In this document: in pieces, positions 8,075 to 16,951 of the stretch
Layout: every line of letters begins with the position of its first letter
Position numbering within the stretch: position 1 is the stretch's first letter
DNA from: Rhizobium sp. 16-449-1b
GTDB taxonomy: Bacteria; Pseudomonadota; Alphaproteobacteria; Rhizobiales; Rhizobiaceae
NCBI RefSeq assembly: GCF_017741935.1
Contig: NZ_JAGHMH010000028.1
Coordinates: 372,001 to 436,000, forward strand
Direction of reading: 5' to 3'
Length of the DNA stretch: 64,000 nucleotides
Notes under the pieces: model-generated
What the model was told of the DNA's origin: nothing
The model's database searches: none
What the model saw: only the letters and a program-made list of their open reading frames with translations
Position numbers and translations under genes: made by a program

Positions 8075-8137
8075 TCTTATTCGTGATGTTGGCCGGGCCG
8101 TTGGGATGACGGTGGCGTGAGTAGGGTGACGACAAAT

Positions 8138-10330
8138 ATGGGTGCGAGAGCAGACCGAGTGATCTTCAAGGCAAAGCTTTTGGCGGGAGTCGCCATCTTC
8201 GGCGCGAGCGCCACATTCGCGGTGGCGCAGGATGCGACCGAGCTGAAACCGGTTGTTATCCAGGGTGCAGGCAATTCGGCGGCCGACGGCGCCAGCGAGG
8301 CGACCGGCCCCGTGAAGGGCTATGTGGCCAAGAAGAGCACTGCGGGCTCGAAGACGGATACCCCAATCAACGAAATACCGCAGTCCGTCTCCGTCGTCGG
8401 TCGCCAGGAGCTTGACGATCGCGCTGTTGTCAACAAGGTCGATGAGGCCCTGCGTTACACGGCGGGCGTCGCCACGCAGACCTTCGGCACCGATCCGGAT
8501 ACCGACTGGTTCTACATCCGTGGTTTCGATGCCGGCCAGAGCGGCATCTATCTCGATGGCCTCAACCTGTTTTCCTATGGTTTCGGCAACTTCCAGATCG
8601 ACCCCTTCATGCTGGAGCGCGTCGATATCCTGAAGGGGCCGGCTTCGGTTCTCTATGGTGGCGCCAATGCCGGCGGTATCATCGACATGATCAGAAAGCG
8701 CCCGACCGATGATCCGCTCTATTATACCGAGATCGGTATCAACTCGAACGGCAACGCGTTTACCGGCTTCGACATCTCCGACAAGGTCGGGTCGAGCGAC
8801 ACGATGACCTACCGCCTGACCGGCAAGATCGCCGGCGGTGATGGCTATACCGACTACACGCATGACCTGCGCGGCTTCGTCATGCCGCAGCTCACCATCT
8901 CGCCCGATGATACGACGAGCCTGACCGTCTGGGCCTATGCCGGTGGTCTCGATCAGGTTCACACGGGCAACGGCTTCCTGCCTTACGAAGGCACGGTCGT
9001 TGACCGGCCGGGTATCGGCAAGATTTCGCGCCGCTTCTTCCCGGGCGAGCCGGATTTGGATACCGGACGTTACGATCAGCAGATGATCGGCTACGAATTC
9101 GAGCACGAGTTCGAAGGCGGCTGGAAATACTCATCGAATGCGCGTTACGGCCATCTCGATAAATATGAGTACCTTGTCTATCCCTCGCTCTATGCCAGCC
9201 AGACGGAACTCCAGCGCCTGAACTTCGAGGGCGACACCGGGGTCAATACATTGGCCTGGGATAATCGGATTGAAAACACGTTCGACCTCGGTGCCACTGA
9301 GCACAAGGTGATGGTTGGTGTTGATTACCGGCTGTACCGCATCGACAACGTGCAGAATTCCGTCTTCGGCGCCGGCTACCCGGTCCAGCCCTACAACGGC
9401 AATCTTGACGTGCTGAACCCGATCTATGGCCAGCCCCAGCCGACGCCCGGAGCGCTTTACAGCGAAGACGTCACGATGAACCAGCTGGGCGTCTATGCTC
9501 AGGATCAAGTCCATTTCGGCGATGGCTGGCTGGCAACGCTCAACGGCCGCTACGATTACGTCAACACCAACTTCACCGACCGCCTGGATGCGTCCAAGAG
9601 CTTCGACAAATCCGACGGCGCCTGGAGTGGTCGCGCGGGTCTCGCTTACGAGTTCGACAATGGCCTGACGCCCTATGTCAGTGCCGCGACCTTCTTCAAC
9701 CCGCTGGTCGGCCGTGGCGGACACGGACCGCTGAAGCCGGAAGAGGGCGAACAGTATGAAGCCGGTATCAAGTATGAGCCGACCTTCATGGATGCGTCCT
9801 TCACCGCCTCCGTCTTCCACATCAACAAGCGCAACAACTCTGTTTCGATCCCGGTCGCGCCGTGGACGGACCAGCTCGGCGAAGTGGAATCGAAGGGCTT
9901 CGAGCTCGAGGCCAAGGTCAATATCGACGATAACTGGAAGCTGCTCGGCGCCTTCGCTGCAACCGATGTCACCGTCATCCAGAATGATCCGAACCCCGGC
10001 CTGATCGGCAAGACGCCTTATGTCGTGCCTGACTATACGGCGTCCATGTGGGTCGATTACACCGTGACGAACGGCCCGCTCGAGGGCCTCAGCCTCGGCG
10101 CCGGCGCTCGCCACAAGGGCCGTTCCTGGGCGGATGAAGCCAACACGCTTCGGGTCCCAGAATCGACTGTGTTCGACGCAGCAATCCGTTACGAAAAGGA
10201 AAACTGGACGGCATCGCTTAACGTCGCCAACCTGTTCGACAAGGAATATGTCGAGGCTTGCCGCACCAACGGCGCCTGCGGCTACGGCGATGCCCGGACC
10301 TTCACCTTCAAGCTTGCCAAGAAGTGGTAA
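8138..10330 (+). CDS. TonB-dependent siderophore receptor
   Basis: An outer-membrane beta-barrel receptor of about 730 residues that takes up a ferric siderophore using TonB energy. An N-terminal signal peptide is visible (KAKLLAGVAIFGASATFAVA then Q). The plug domain starts near residue 50 (NEIPQSVSVVGRQELDD) and includes YIRGFDAGQSGIYLDGL and VDILKGPASVLYGGANAGG, which are typical of the FhuA/FoxA hydroxamate group. The barrel ends in a C-terminal aromatic strand FTFKLAKKW. A GTG seven codons earlier (8117) keeps the frame open; I prefer the ATG at 8138 because it gives a conventional signal peptide. The upstream iron box and adjacent AraC gene indicate iron and siderophore control. Confidence 0.93.
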   Translation: MGARADRVIFKAKLLAGVAIFGASATFAVAQDATELKPVVIQGAGNSAADGASEATGPVKGYVAKKSTAGSKTDTPINEIPQSVSVVGRQELDDRAVVNKVDEALRYTAGVATQTFGTDPDTDWFYIRGFDAGQSGIYLDGLNLFSYGFGNFQIDPFMLERVDILKGPASVLYGGANAGGIIDMIRKRPTDDPLYYTEIGINSNGNAFTGFDISDKVGSSDTMTYRLTGKIAGGDGYTDYTHDLRGFVMPQLTISPDDTTSLTVWAYAGGLDQVHTGNGFLPYEGTVVDRPGIGKISRRFFPGEPDLDTGRYDQQMIGYEFEHEFEGGWKYSSNARYGHLDKYEYLVYPSLYASQTELQRLNFEGDTGVNTLAWDNRIENTFDLGATEHKVMVGVDYRLYRIDNVQNSVFGAGYPVQPYNGNLDVLNPIYGQPQPTPGALYSEDVTMNQLGVYAQDQVHFGDGWLATLNGRYDYVNTNFTDRLDASKSFDKSDGAWSGRAGLAYEFDNGLTPYVSAATFFNPLVGRGGHGPLKPEEGEQYEAGIKYEPTFMDASFTASVFHINKRNNSVSIPVAPWTDQLGEVESKGFELEAKVNIDDNWKLLGAFAATDVTVIQNDPNPGLIGKTPYVVPDYTASMWVDYTVTNGPLEGLSLGAGARHKGRSWADEANTLRVPESTVFDAAIRYEKENWTASLNVANLFDKEYVEACRTNGACGYGDARTFTFKLAKKW

Positions 10331-10345
10331 GCTGACCGTACTTGC

Positions 10346-10394
10346 GACAACGGCCGGAGGACGATTTTCTTCGCTCTCCAGCCGTTGTCGTTTT
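10346..10394 (+). terminator. intrinsic terminator after TonB receptor gene
   Basis: GACAACGGC (10346-10354) pairs with GCCGTTGTC (10381-10389), with further GGAG/CTCC pairing inside, followed by GTTTT. It lies 15 bases after the receptor stop codon. Confidence 0.75.
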
Positions 10395-10434
10395 AATGCG
10401 GTTGAAACTTAAATGCGACTTGCGGGCGGCCTGA

Positions 10435-10581
10435 TCAGCCAGCCAGCGTGAAATAAATCCAGGCCGCGACAAAGGCAGCGATCACCACGACGATCGAGAT
10501 CAGCTTGCGCAACCATGGGCGTGGCGGCTTCGGGGTCTTCTGCGGCGCGGGCTTGCGAAACTGGATGACGTTATCGCTCAT
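10435..10581 (-). CDS. small single-pass membrane protein (48 aa)
   Basis: A short gene encoding 48 residues: a polar, Pro/Lys-rich N-terminus beginning MSDNVIQFRKPAP, a basic patch RPWLRK, and one hydrophobic segment (about residues 28-46, ISIVVVIAAFVAAWIYFTLA). The start ATG at 10581 is preceded by GAGGAAACAGGCGAG, a reasonable ribosome site. Hydrophobicity and codon use look like a real coding region. It converges with the receptor gene and is divergent from the histidine kinase gene. The function is unknown. Confidence 0.65.
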   Translation of the reverse strand: MSDNVIQFRKPAPQKTPKPPRPWLRKLISIVVVIAAFVAAWIYFTLAG

Positions 10582-10864
10582 CTCGCCTGTTTCCTCGTTC
10601 TAACGGACGACATCATGCTCCCATAGCAGCGTCAACTTAAATGAAAAAGCCGGTGATCGCGCCGGCTGTCTTTTTTCTGCTTATGGCAACTGAAGTGCAA
10701 CTCCAGCGGCCGTCATATCAGCCTCTACATTTTGCGGTTTTCCGGCGCGTGTCTGCGCCAGCATATTATGCCTGCCGGGGCGTTTGTTCTCACCTCAGCG
10801 CCATGGACAGGGCCATTCCCGTCCCCTATGAAACAAGAGAATTTCTGGTTCATTTGGTGGCTTT

Positions 10865-13807
10865 ATGACTTATCAGTTCACGTCCGGCCATTGGCCCATC
10901 GGCGGCGGCGAGACCGGAGAACTTGTTCGCCGTTTCGATTGGGCGGCGACCTCGCTTGGCCCGATCAGCGCGTGGCCGCAGAACCTGAGAATCAAGGTCA
11001 ATTCGATCGTCAATTCGCCCATCCCGCAGGTGCTGATGTGGGGCGATGATCATGTGATGATCTATAACGACGGCTATGTGGAAATTGCCGGCAATTATCA
11101 TCCGCGCGCGCTTGGCGCGACGGTTCCCGGCATCTGGCCGGAGATCTGGGATTGGAACAGCAAGATTCTCGAGGCCGGCTTCCGCGGCGAAGTCCAGTCC
11201 TACCGCGACCAGAAGATGGTTCTGCATCGCCACGGCGTGCCTGAGGAAGTCGTCTTCGACCTGTTCTACACGCCGATCTACGACGACGACGGCAAGGTGA
11301 ACGGTGTTCTCTGCACGGTGCTCGAAAACACCGACAAGGTAAAAGCGGTGGCTGAGCTCGCGGAAAGCCGCGAGGAGCTGAAACGGCTGACGGATGCGCT
11401 TCCCATCCTCGTCGGTTTCATCGATCGCGGCCATATCTACCGCTTCGCCAATCAGGGCTACATGGAATGGTTCGGCCTGGATGCTGCCGATGTTGTCGGC
11501 AAGCATGTGTCCGAGGTGATCGGCCAGGCGAGCTACCAGACACGGCTGCCTCTGGTCGAGCAGGCGATGGCCGGCGACCGCATCATCACCGATACATCGA
11601 TCGTCCGGCCCGATGGAACCGACCGCAACGTCGAGATACGCTATGTTCCCCGGCGAACATCCAGCGGCGATGTCGAAGGCATCTACGTGGTGATGATCGA
11701 CATCGAGGATCGCAAGCGGTCCGAAGTCGCCCTGCAGCGGAGCAATGGTCGCTTCCGCGCGGCGGTGAATGCCGTCCACGGCGTGATCTGGACGAACGCT
11801 GCCGATGGACGCATGCTCGGCGAGCAGCCGGCATGGTCGGCGCTGACGGGGCAGCCCTTCGAGAGCTACCAGGGTTACGGCTGGGCGGATGCCGTTCACC
11901 CGGATGACCAGGAAGGCTCGGTCGAGAGCTGGAAGGCTGCGGTCGCGGCAAAGGCGACCTATGTTCATGAGCACAGGGTCCGGCGGGCCGATGGCGTCTA
12001 CCGGACGTTCGCCATTCGCGGCGTTCCGATCTTCGACGCTTCGGGCGAGATCGAGGAATGGGTCGGCGTTCACACCGATATTACCGAGCAGCGGGAGGCC
12101 GAGGCCAGCCTTCAGGAGCATGCCACCAGCCTCGAACGGCAAGTGCGCCACCGTGTGCGGGCCGAAGAGCAGCTGCGCCAGCTCAACGAAAGCCTTGAGG
12201 CACGGGTCGAAGCCGAGATCGCCGAGCGCCATCAGACCGAGCGCGCGCTGCAGCAGGCGCAGAAGATGGAAGCGATCGGCCAGCTGACGGGCGGTGTGGC
12301 CCACGATTTCAACAATCTGCTGCAGGTGGTCTCGGGCAACCTGCAGCTCCTGTCCAAGGATCTGATGGGCAACGAGCGGGCGGAGCGTCGCTTGGCGAAC
12401 GCGCTGGCCGGCGTCAATCGCGGCGCGAAGCTCGCAAGCCAGCTGCTCGCCTTCGGCCGCCGGCAGGCTCTGGAGCCTCGGGTGATCAACATCGCCCGCT
12501 TCATTGGCGGCATGGACGATCTGTTGCGGCGTTCGCTGGGCGAAGCGGTCGAGATCGAGGTCATCACCAGCGGCGGGCTGTGGAACACCTATGCCGACCC
12601 CACCCAGGTGGAAAACGCGCTGCTCAACCTCGCCATCAACGCGCGCGACGCGATGAACGGTTCCGGCAAGCTGACGATCGAGATGGGCAACGCGGCGCTC
12701 GATCAGGAATATGCGCGCAGCCATCAGGAGGTCATGCCGGGCCAGTACGTGATGCTCGCGGTCACCGATACCGGCACGGGCATGTCGCCTGATATCTTGA
12801 ACAAGGTGTTCGAGCCGTTCTTCTCGACCAAGCCAGAGGGCAAGGGAACGGGGCTTGGGCTGTCCATGGTCTACGGCTTCGTCAAGCAGTCAGGCGGACA
12901 TGTGAAGATCTACAGCGAAGTGGATCAGGGAACGACGGTACGCATCTACCTGCCACGTTCGGTTGCCGACGAGGACCGTGAAGTGACTGTGCATGGCGGG
13001 CCGGTGGTCGGTGGCACGGAGACGGTGCTTGTGGTCGAGGATGACGAGGAAGTCCGCTCGATCGTCGTCGAAACGCTGTCCGATCTCGGCTATAGTGTGC
13101 TGACCGCCAAGGACGCGCAGGCCGGGCTGAATGTCATCGAAAGCGGCATGCAGATCGACGTCATCTTCACCGACGTCGTCATGCCCGGTCCGCTGAAGAG
13201 CAGCGAGATGGCGCGGCGCGCGAAGGAGCGGCTGCCCGGCGTGGCCGTGCTCTTCACCTCAGGCTATACGGAAAACTCGATCGTGCACGGCGGAAGGCTC
13301 GACCCAGGCGTCGAGCTGCTGTCGAAGCCCTATACGAGAGAGGCGCTGGCGCGCCGGCTTCGGCATGTGATCACCAACCAGAAGCAGATCAGCCAGGCGT
13401 CGTCGCCGCGAAACACGGCGCCGATCGATCAGCCCGTTGCCGCGGTAGGGCCGCGTATTCTGCTTGTCGAGGACGATTTCCTGATCCGTTCCAACACGGC
13501 GGAAATGCTGCTCGATCTCGGGCATCAGGTGACGGAGGCGGCGGATGGCGCGGAGGCGCTGGCGTTCCTGCAGGCCAACGAGATCGACGTGCTGGTCGCG
13601 GATATCGGCTTGCCCGATATAAGCGGCATCGACCTTGCCGTTGCCGTGCTTCGCCAGCATCCAGACGTCGCCGTCGTGTTCGCGACGGGCGAACACAGCC
13701 TGCCGGCGGGCGCTCCCGCCAAGGCCTTCCTGCTGCGCAAGCCCTATTCCGAGATGGAATTGAAATCGGCCGTCGAGCGCGCCTGGGCGACCAAGCGTCA
13801 AGGGTAG
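10865..13807 (+). CDS. hybrid sensor histidine kinase with PAS and two receiver domains
   Basis: A 980-residue soluble two-component protein without membrane segments. The order is an N-terminal PAS-like domain (about 20-160), a second PAS (about 175-290), a third PAS with PAC (about 295-415), a coiled-coil linker (415-465), HisKA with phospho-acceptor His480 in GGVAHDFNNLLQVV, a HATPase domain (N, G1 and G2 boxes, including FEPFFSTKPEGKGTGLGLS), and two receiver domains with acceptor Asp770 (FTDVVMPG) and Asp913 (VADIGLPD). Such enzymes autophosphorylate and relay to their own receivers. No response regulator with an output domain lies nearby, so the partner is elsewhere. The signal is unknown; PAS domains suggest light, redox or a ligand. 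Confidence 0.93.
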   Translation: MTYQFTSGHWPIGGGETGELVRRFDWAATSLGPISAWPQNLRIKVNSIVNSPIPQVLMWGDDHVMIYNDGYVEIAGNYHPRALGATVPGIWPEIWDWNSKILEAGFRGEVQSYRDQKMVLHRHGVPEEVVFDLFYTPIYDDDGKVNGVLCTVLENTDKVKAVAELAESREELKRLTDALPILVGFIDRGHIYRFANQGYMEWFGLDAADVVGKHVSEVIGQASYQTRLPLVEQAMAGDRIITDTSIVRPDGTDRNVEIRYVPRRTSSGDVEGIYVVMIDIEDRKRSEVALQRSNGRFRAAVNAVHGVIWTNAADGRMLGEQPAWSALTGQPFESYQGYGWADAVHPDDQEGSVESWKAAVAAKATYVHEHRVRRADGVYRTFAIRGVPIFDASGEIEEWVGVHTDITEQREAEASLQEHATSLERQVRHRVRAEEQLRQLNESLEARVEAEIAERHQTERALQQAQKMEAIGQLTGGVAHDFNNLLQVVSGNLQLLSKDLMGNERAERRLANALAGVNRGAKLASQLLAFGRRQALEPRVINIARFIGGMDDLLRRSLGEAVEIEVITSGGLWNTYADPTQVENALLNLAINARDAMNGSGKLTIEMGNAALDQEYARSHQEVMPGQYVMLAVTDTGTGMSPDILNKVFEPFFSTKPEGKGTGLGLSMVYGFVKQSGGHVKIYSEVDQGTTVRIYLPRSVADEDREVTVHGGPVVGGTETVLVVEDDEEVRSIVVETLSDLGYSVLTAKDAQAGLNVIESGMQIDVIFTDVVMPGPLKSSEMARRAKERLPGVAVLFTSGYTENSIVHGGRLDPGVELLSKPYTREALARRLRHVITNQKQISQASSPRNTAPIDQPVAAVGPRILLVEDDFLIRSNTAEMLLDLGHQVTEAADGAEALAFLQANEIDVLVADIGLPDISGIDLAVAVLRQHPDVAVVFATGEHSLPAGAPAKAFLLRKPYSEMELKSAVERAWATKRQG

Positions 13808-13827
13808 CCCAACCCCGCGAACGACGA

Positions 13828-13851
13828 CGCCGGCCAAACGATTGGCCGGCG
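13828..13851. terminator. stem-loop between convergent genes
   Basis: CGCCGGCCAA (13828-13837) pairs perfectly with TTGGCCGGCG (13842-13851) around ACGA. There is no U-run on either side, so it may be a bidirectional transcript end or mRNA-stabilising structure for the convergent kinase and DapA-family genes. Confidence 0.45.
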
Positions 13852-13872
13852 CATATACTGTTGTCGTGAAAC

Positions 13873-14814
13873 TCAGGCAGCGTTCGGATAGCGCGAGGCG
13901 TACCAGTTGCGGAAGAGTTCGTACTGCTTCTCGAGATGGCGGCGCTGCGAGGCGCTGAGCTTGTCGCTCTCGTTGAAATGCAGCGAATAGCGCTCGTCGC
14001 CGTTCAGCACCAACAGATATTTGTAGTGCAGCACGAGATCCGGGCCCTCGTCATAGGTCGAGAGCACCATCAGCGCTTCCTCCAGTTCACGCGCATCGCG
14101 GCGTGCCTGGGCGTCGCCCTTGGCGGCCTTCTCGCAGAGCGAGACGAGGTGCAGAACTTCCTTGGGAAGCGCGTTGCCGATGCCGGTGATCGCGCCGCCC
14201 GCACCGCAATTGACGAAGCCGTGGTAGACGCCCGTATCGACGCCGACCATCAGGGTCAGCGCGTCGTCGCCGGCGGTGATGTTTTCGGCTGCGTAAGTCA
14301 TATCAGCCTTGCCGCCGAATTCCTTGAAACCGACAAGGTTGGAGAAGCGCGAGCGGAGGTCGAAGAACAGGTCGGCGCGGGTGGCGAAGCCGTAGTAGGG
14401 GCTGTTGTAGATGACGGCGGGCAGGTCCTTGCCGGCGGCCAGGACGGCCGAGAAATGATCACGTTGTGCTGCGACCGAAGAGCCACGCGACAAGACGCGC
14501 GGAATGACCATCAGGCCCTTGGCGCCGACCTTGGCGGCATGCGCGGCATGGCTGACGGCCGACTGCGTGTTGATCGCACCGGTGCCGACGACGACGGGGA
14601 CGCCCGCTTCCGCGAGCCGCTTGACGCCTTCCTGGCGCTGTTCGTCGGTCAGAAGCGGCCAATCACCCATCGAGCCGCAATAGACGACGCCCGACATGCC
14701 GGCCGCGACGAGTTCCTTGCCCTTTTCGACCAGCGCGTCGAAGTTCGGGCTACGGTCGGGATTGCACGGCGTCATCAGCGCCGGGATGCAACCTTTGAAA
14801 ACTGAATCTGCCAT
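13873..14814 (-). CDS. DapA-family aldolase/deaminase
   Basis: A 313-residue (beta/alpha)8 enzyme of the dihydrodipicolinate synthase/N-acetylneuraminate lyase family. The Schiff-base lysine is Lys164 in GFKEFGG and the catalytic Tyr is Tyr136 in VIYNSPYYGF. The pattern VVYCGSMGDWPLLT with YNSPYYGFATRADLFF is what I associate with 1-pyrroline-4-hydroxy-2-carboxylate deaminase (hydroxyproline catabolism) rather than lysine biosynthesis, but this is recollection of the subgroup, not a search. The ATG at 14814 follows AGGAAAAAGCAG; 33 upstream codons are excluded. A GntR regulator gene lies 129 bases upstream on the same strand, and the two share a TGTCGACA palindrome. Confidence 0.85.
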   Translation of the reverse strand: MADSVFKGCIPALMTPCNPDRSPNFDALVEKGKELVAAGMSGVVYCGSMGDWPLLTDEQRQEGVKRLAEAGVPVVVGTGAINTQSAVSHAAHAAKVGAKGLMVIPRVLSRGSSVAAQRDHFSAVLAAGKDLPAVIYNSPYYGFATRADLFFDLRSRFSNLVGFKEFGGKADMTYAAENITAGDDALTLMVGVDTGVYHGFVNCGAGGAITGIGNALPKEVLHLVSLCEKAAKGDAQARRDARELEEALMVLSTYDEGPDLVLHYKYLLVLNGDERYSLHFNESDKLSASQRRHLEKQYELFRNWYASRYPNAA

Positions 14815-14903
14815 CTGCTTTTTCCTGTTATAATCGCCGAATGAGGGCCAGAAGGAAACTCCGCCCATTTGCTGATGGCCGTATTTATCATCATGCCGAC
14901 TTC

Positions 14904-14913
14904 TTGTCGACAA
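14904..14913. promoter_or_regulatory. palindrome upstream of DapA-family gene
   Basis: TTGTCGACAA is a perfect 10-bp palindrome in the gap between the GntR gene and the DapA-family gene. Its core TGTCGACA recurs at 15736-15743 upstream of the regulator, as expected for an autoregulated FadR-type GntR protein. Confidence 0.45.
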
Positions 14914-14943
14914 TAAAAATACAAGCGAAGATCGCTCTGGGAG

Positions 14944-15651
14944 TTAGAGCGGCAACCGTGCGGTCTGCCGGTTGTCGGCGGTGATGTAGGAGCGAATCTG
15001 GCTGACGATCTGGTCGGCATGGGCGGCGGCCAACTTATCGGCGGCGTCGATGTCGTGATTGATAATCGCCTGGATCATATCCTCGTGCTCGCCGACGTAT
15101 TGCCGTGGCAGCACGTCGTTGAAGGAAGAATAATAGAGCCTGAGGATCCTGCGGCCCTGGTCGAGCAATCGGGTGAAGAGATCCGTGTAATAGCGGTTGC
15201 GGCCGGCCTCGGCGATGGCGACGTGGAAATCGCGGTTGGTGGCGATCATCCCCAGTACATCGCGCGCCTCGACGGCGGTCTGGAACTGCAGCTGCAGCGC
15301 CCGGATGCCGTCGATGTCGGATGCTTGATGATTGGCCGCCGCGAGCCGCGTCGTCACGCGGTACATCAGCGTCAGCGCATCGAAGAACTCGCCCAGCCCG
15401 AGAAAGTCGATGTTGGAGACAATCGTCGTGCGATTGGTAAGCGTGGTGATCAGCCCCTCGGCCGCCAGCCGTACCAGAGCCTCGCGGATAGGGGTGCGCG
15501 ACAGCGCAAAACGGTCCGAAAGCTGCTGCTCATCAACGGGGCTGCCGGGCGCCAGCTTGAGCTCGATGATCTCGTTGCGCAGGGTTTCATAGACCGTCGA
15601 GACGCCGTAGCCTCGTTTGTGTACCGGCTGCTTCTCCGTGTCGTCCACCAA
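14944..15651 (-). CDS. GntR-family (FCD) transcriptional regulator
   Basis: A 235-residue regulator. The winged HTH is at residues 15-75 (STVYETLRNEIIELKLAPGS, then LSRTPIREALVRLAAEGL). The all-helical FCD ligand domain covers 85-225 and carries the metal-binding Asp/His pattern including the NRDFHVAIAEAG segment. The start appears to be TTG at 15651, or the adjacent GTG, six to nine bases after a good GGAGGA site; no ATG in frame fits. It precedes the DapA-family gene and probably controls it and itself. The effector would be an intermediate of that pathway. Confidence 0.88.
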   Translation of the reverse strand: MVDDTEKQPVHKRGYGVSTVYETLRNEIIELKLAPGSPVDEQQLSDRFALSRTPIREALVRLAAEGLITTLTNRTTIVSNIDFLGLGEFFDALTLMYRVTTRLAAANHQASDIDGIRALQLQFQTAVEARDVLGMIATNRDFHVAIAEAGRNRYYTDLFTRLLDQGRRILRLYYSSFNDVLPRQYVGEHEDMIQAIINHDIDAADKLAAAHADQIVSQIRSYITADNRQTARLPL

Positions 15652-15735
15652 CTGTCGTCCTCCATAGGCTGCCGCAAATTCTTGTCTTTTGCTGCATATC
15701 AGCGAACGCGACGAAGCATCAAATAATATATTCTA

Positions 15736-15743
15736 TGTCGACA
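15736..15743. promoter_or_regulatory. second TGTCGACA site upstream of GntR gene
   Basis: TGTCGACA repeats the core of the palindrome at 14904-14913. It lies 85 bases before the GntR start, in the 283-base region shared with the divergent heme oxygenase gene. Confidence 0.4.
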
Positions 15744-15934
15744 CTGGTGCATGCATCACTCATAAAAAGCTGAGGACTATTGTCATGAATCAAGCGGCCA
15801 TGCTGGCGTCGTGATATGGCTCGGTCCGTCTCCATGAGATCTTTGGTCTTGTGGGGTGGATGGACGATAATGCCGTCATAGATTTATCCGCTATGGCCCG
15901 TTTGAAGGCCGAAACTGATTGAAGGATTGAATGC

Positions 15935-16549
15935 ATGTCGATTGCGACTGAGATCTCGCCGGTAACCGAGGACACGCGCACCAAGCGACTGAAAGCCGCA
16001 ACGCATGCAGCGCATGAGCGCCTGGACAAGCGCATCATGCAGCTCAATCCCTTCGCGGACCGGGAGAGCTACGCTCGCCTCGTTACCATGCAGTACCTGT
16101 TTCACCGGGATCTCGATGCCCTGTTCTTCAACGAAGAGCTCGACGCCTTGCTTCCCGATCTCGCCGGTCGCCGGAGGCTGGCACTCATCGAGCAGGATTT
16201 TGCCGATCTCGGCGTCGCGATGCCGCAAACGGAGAGCGCACCAATATTCGCCAGGGGAGAGAAGGTTGCACTCGGGGAAGCCCTCGGATGGCTCTACGTG
16301 ATCGAAGGTTCCAATCTCGGCGCCGCCTTCCTGTTGAAATACGCGGCCAAGCTCGGCCTCGACGAGAACATGGGCGCGCGCCACCTCGCAGGTGCGCCGG
16401 AAGGACGTGGCCTGCATTGGCGCACCTTCACGGCAGCGCTCGATAGCGTGGATCTGAGCGAGGACGAAGAGCGGGCGGCCATCGCCGGTGCGGACGCCGC
16501 CTTCGCGCGCGTCTACGATTTCGCGGAACTTGCCTTCGCCGGGCGCTGA
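15935..16549 (+). CDS. biliverdin-producing heme oxygenase
   Basis: A 204-residue all-helical enzyme of the bacterial HemO/BphO heme oxygenase family, which cleaves heme to biliverdin, CO and Fe2+. Evidence is the N-terminal ATHAAHERLDKRI with a candidate proximal His at about residue 27-30, and the distal-helix pattern LGWLYVIEGSNLGAAFLLK with flexible glycines at about residues 116-134. The start ATG at 15935 follows GAAGGATTGAATGC. No bacteriophytochrome gene lies beside it, so iron recovery from heme is as likely as chromophore supply. It is divergent from the GntR gene, and no iron box was seen in its promoter. Confidence 0.87.
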   Translation: MSIATEISPVTEDTRTKRLKAATHAAHERLDKRIMQLNPFADRESYARLVTMQYLFHRDLDALFFNEELDALLPDLAGRRRLALIEQDFADLGVAMPQTESAPIFARGEKVALGEALGWLYVIEGSNLGAAFLLKYAAKLGLDENMGARHLAGAPEGRGLHWRTFTAALDSVDLSEDEERAAIAGADAAFARVYDFAELAFAGR

Positions 16550-16596
16550 CCTCGCCTAGCCCTATCGCTCCAACCTGTGCCGGCGACCCAGCCGGC

Positions 16597-16824
16597 TCAG
16601 GTCAGGATCAGGAAATTGGCGCAACTCGCATCGACGCTTCCGATGCGGATTCGGTGTTCGGTCGCGGCGGAAAGCGGCCGGAAAATAACCCGCTTGGCCG
16701 CCTTCGCGCGCCGCAGCAATTCTTCGCCGGCAAACAACAGCCCGTCTTTCTCGGTCATTTCGTAGGCGACATGGCCGTTATGCCCGTCATCGGCAATTGT
16801 GATCGTCCCCAATCCTGAACGCAT
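16597..16824 (-). CDS. small hypothetical protein (75 aa)
   Basis: A 75-residue protein with no signal peptide or membrane segment, containing a mixed beta pattern (GLGTITIADDGHNGHVAYEM) and a charged helix (EELLRRAKAAKR). The ATG at 16824 is preceded by GGAGG at ideal spacing, so the longer 109-residue reading is rejected. I do not recognise the family. It converges on the heme oxygenase gene. Confidence 0.6.
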   Translation of the reverse strand: MRSGLGTITIADDGHNGHVAYEMTEKDGLLFAGEELLRRAKAAKRVIFRPLSAATEHRIRIGSVDASCANFLILT

Positions 16825-16927
16825 TATGTGAACCTCCGTCGCATTGCACATATCGTGCATTAGGGAGATAAAAAGTTCAACGCTTGGAAAGGGTTGTCCA
16901 CCTTTTGGAGAAGGGGTGGCGGACAAA

Positions 16928-16951
16928 GAAAAAGCCTCGCGAAGGGCGAGG
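16928..16951 (-). terminator. orphan minus-strand intrinsic terminator
   Basis: Read on the minus strand, AGCCTCGCC and GCGAGGCT form a stem around a short loop, followed by TTTTTC: a good rho-independent terminator. No clear protein gene ends here on that strand. The 16,952-17,172 region upstream of it could encode a small RNA, or a 44-codon reading frame (16,999-17,133) that I could not support. Confidence 0.6.

Noticed and set aside
10641..10868. 75-codon plus-strand frame before the histidine kinase gene
   Set aside because: No ribosome site or recognisable product; it is better explained as the promoter/leader region of the kinase gene.
10850..12724. Long minus-strand frame opposite the histidine kinase
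   Set aside because: Antisense shadow of a clearly assigned kinase gene, typical of GC-rich DNA; no domain on the minus strand.
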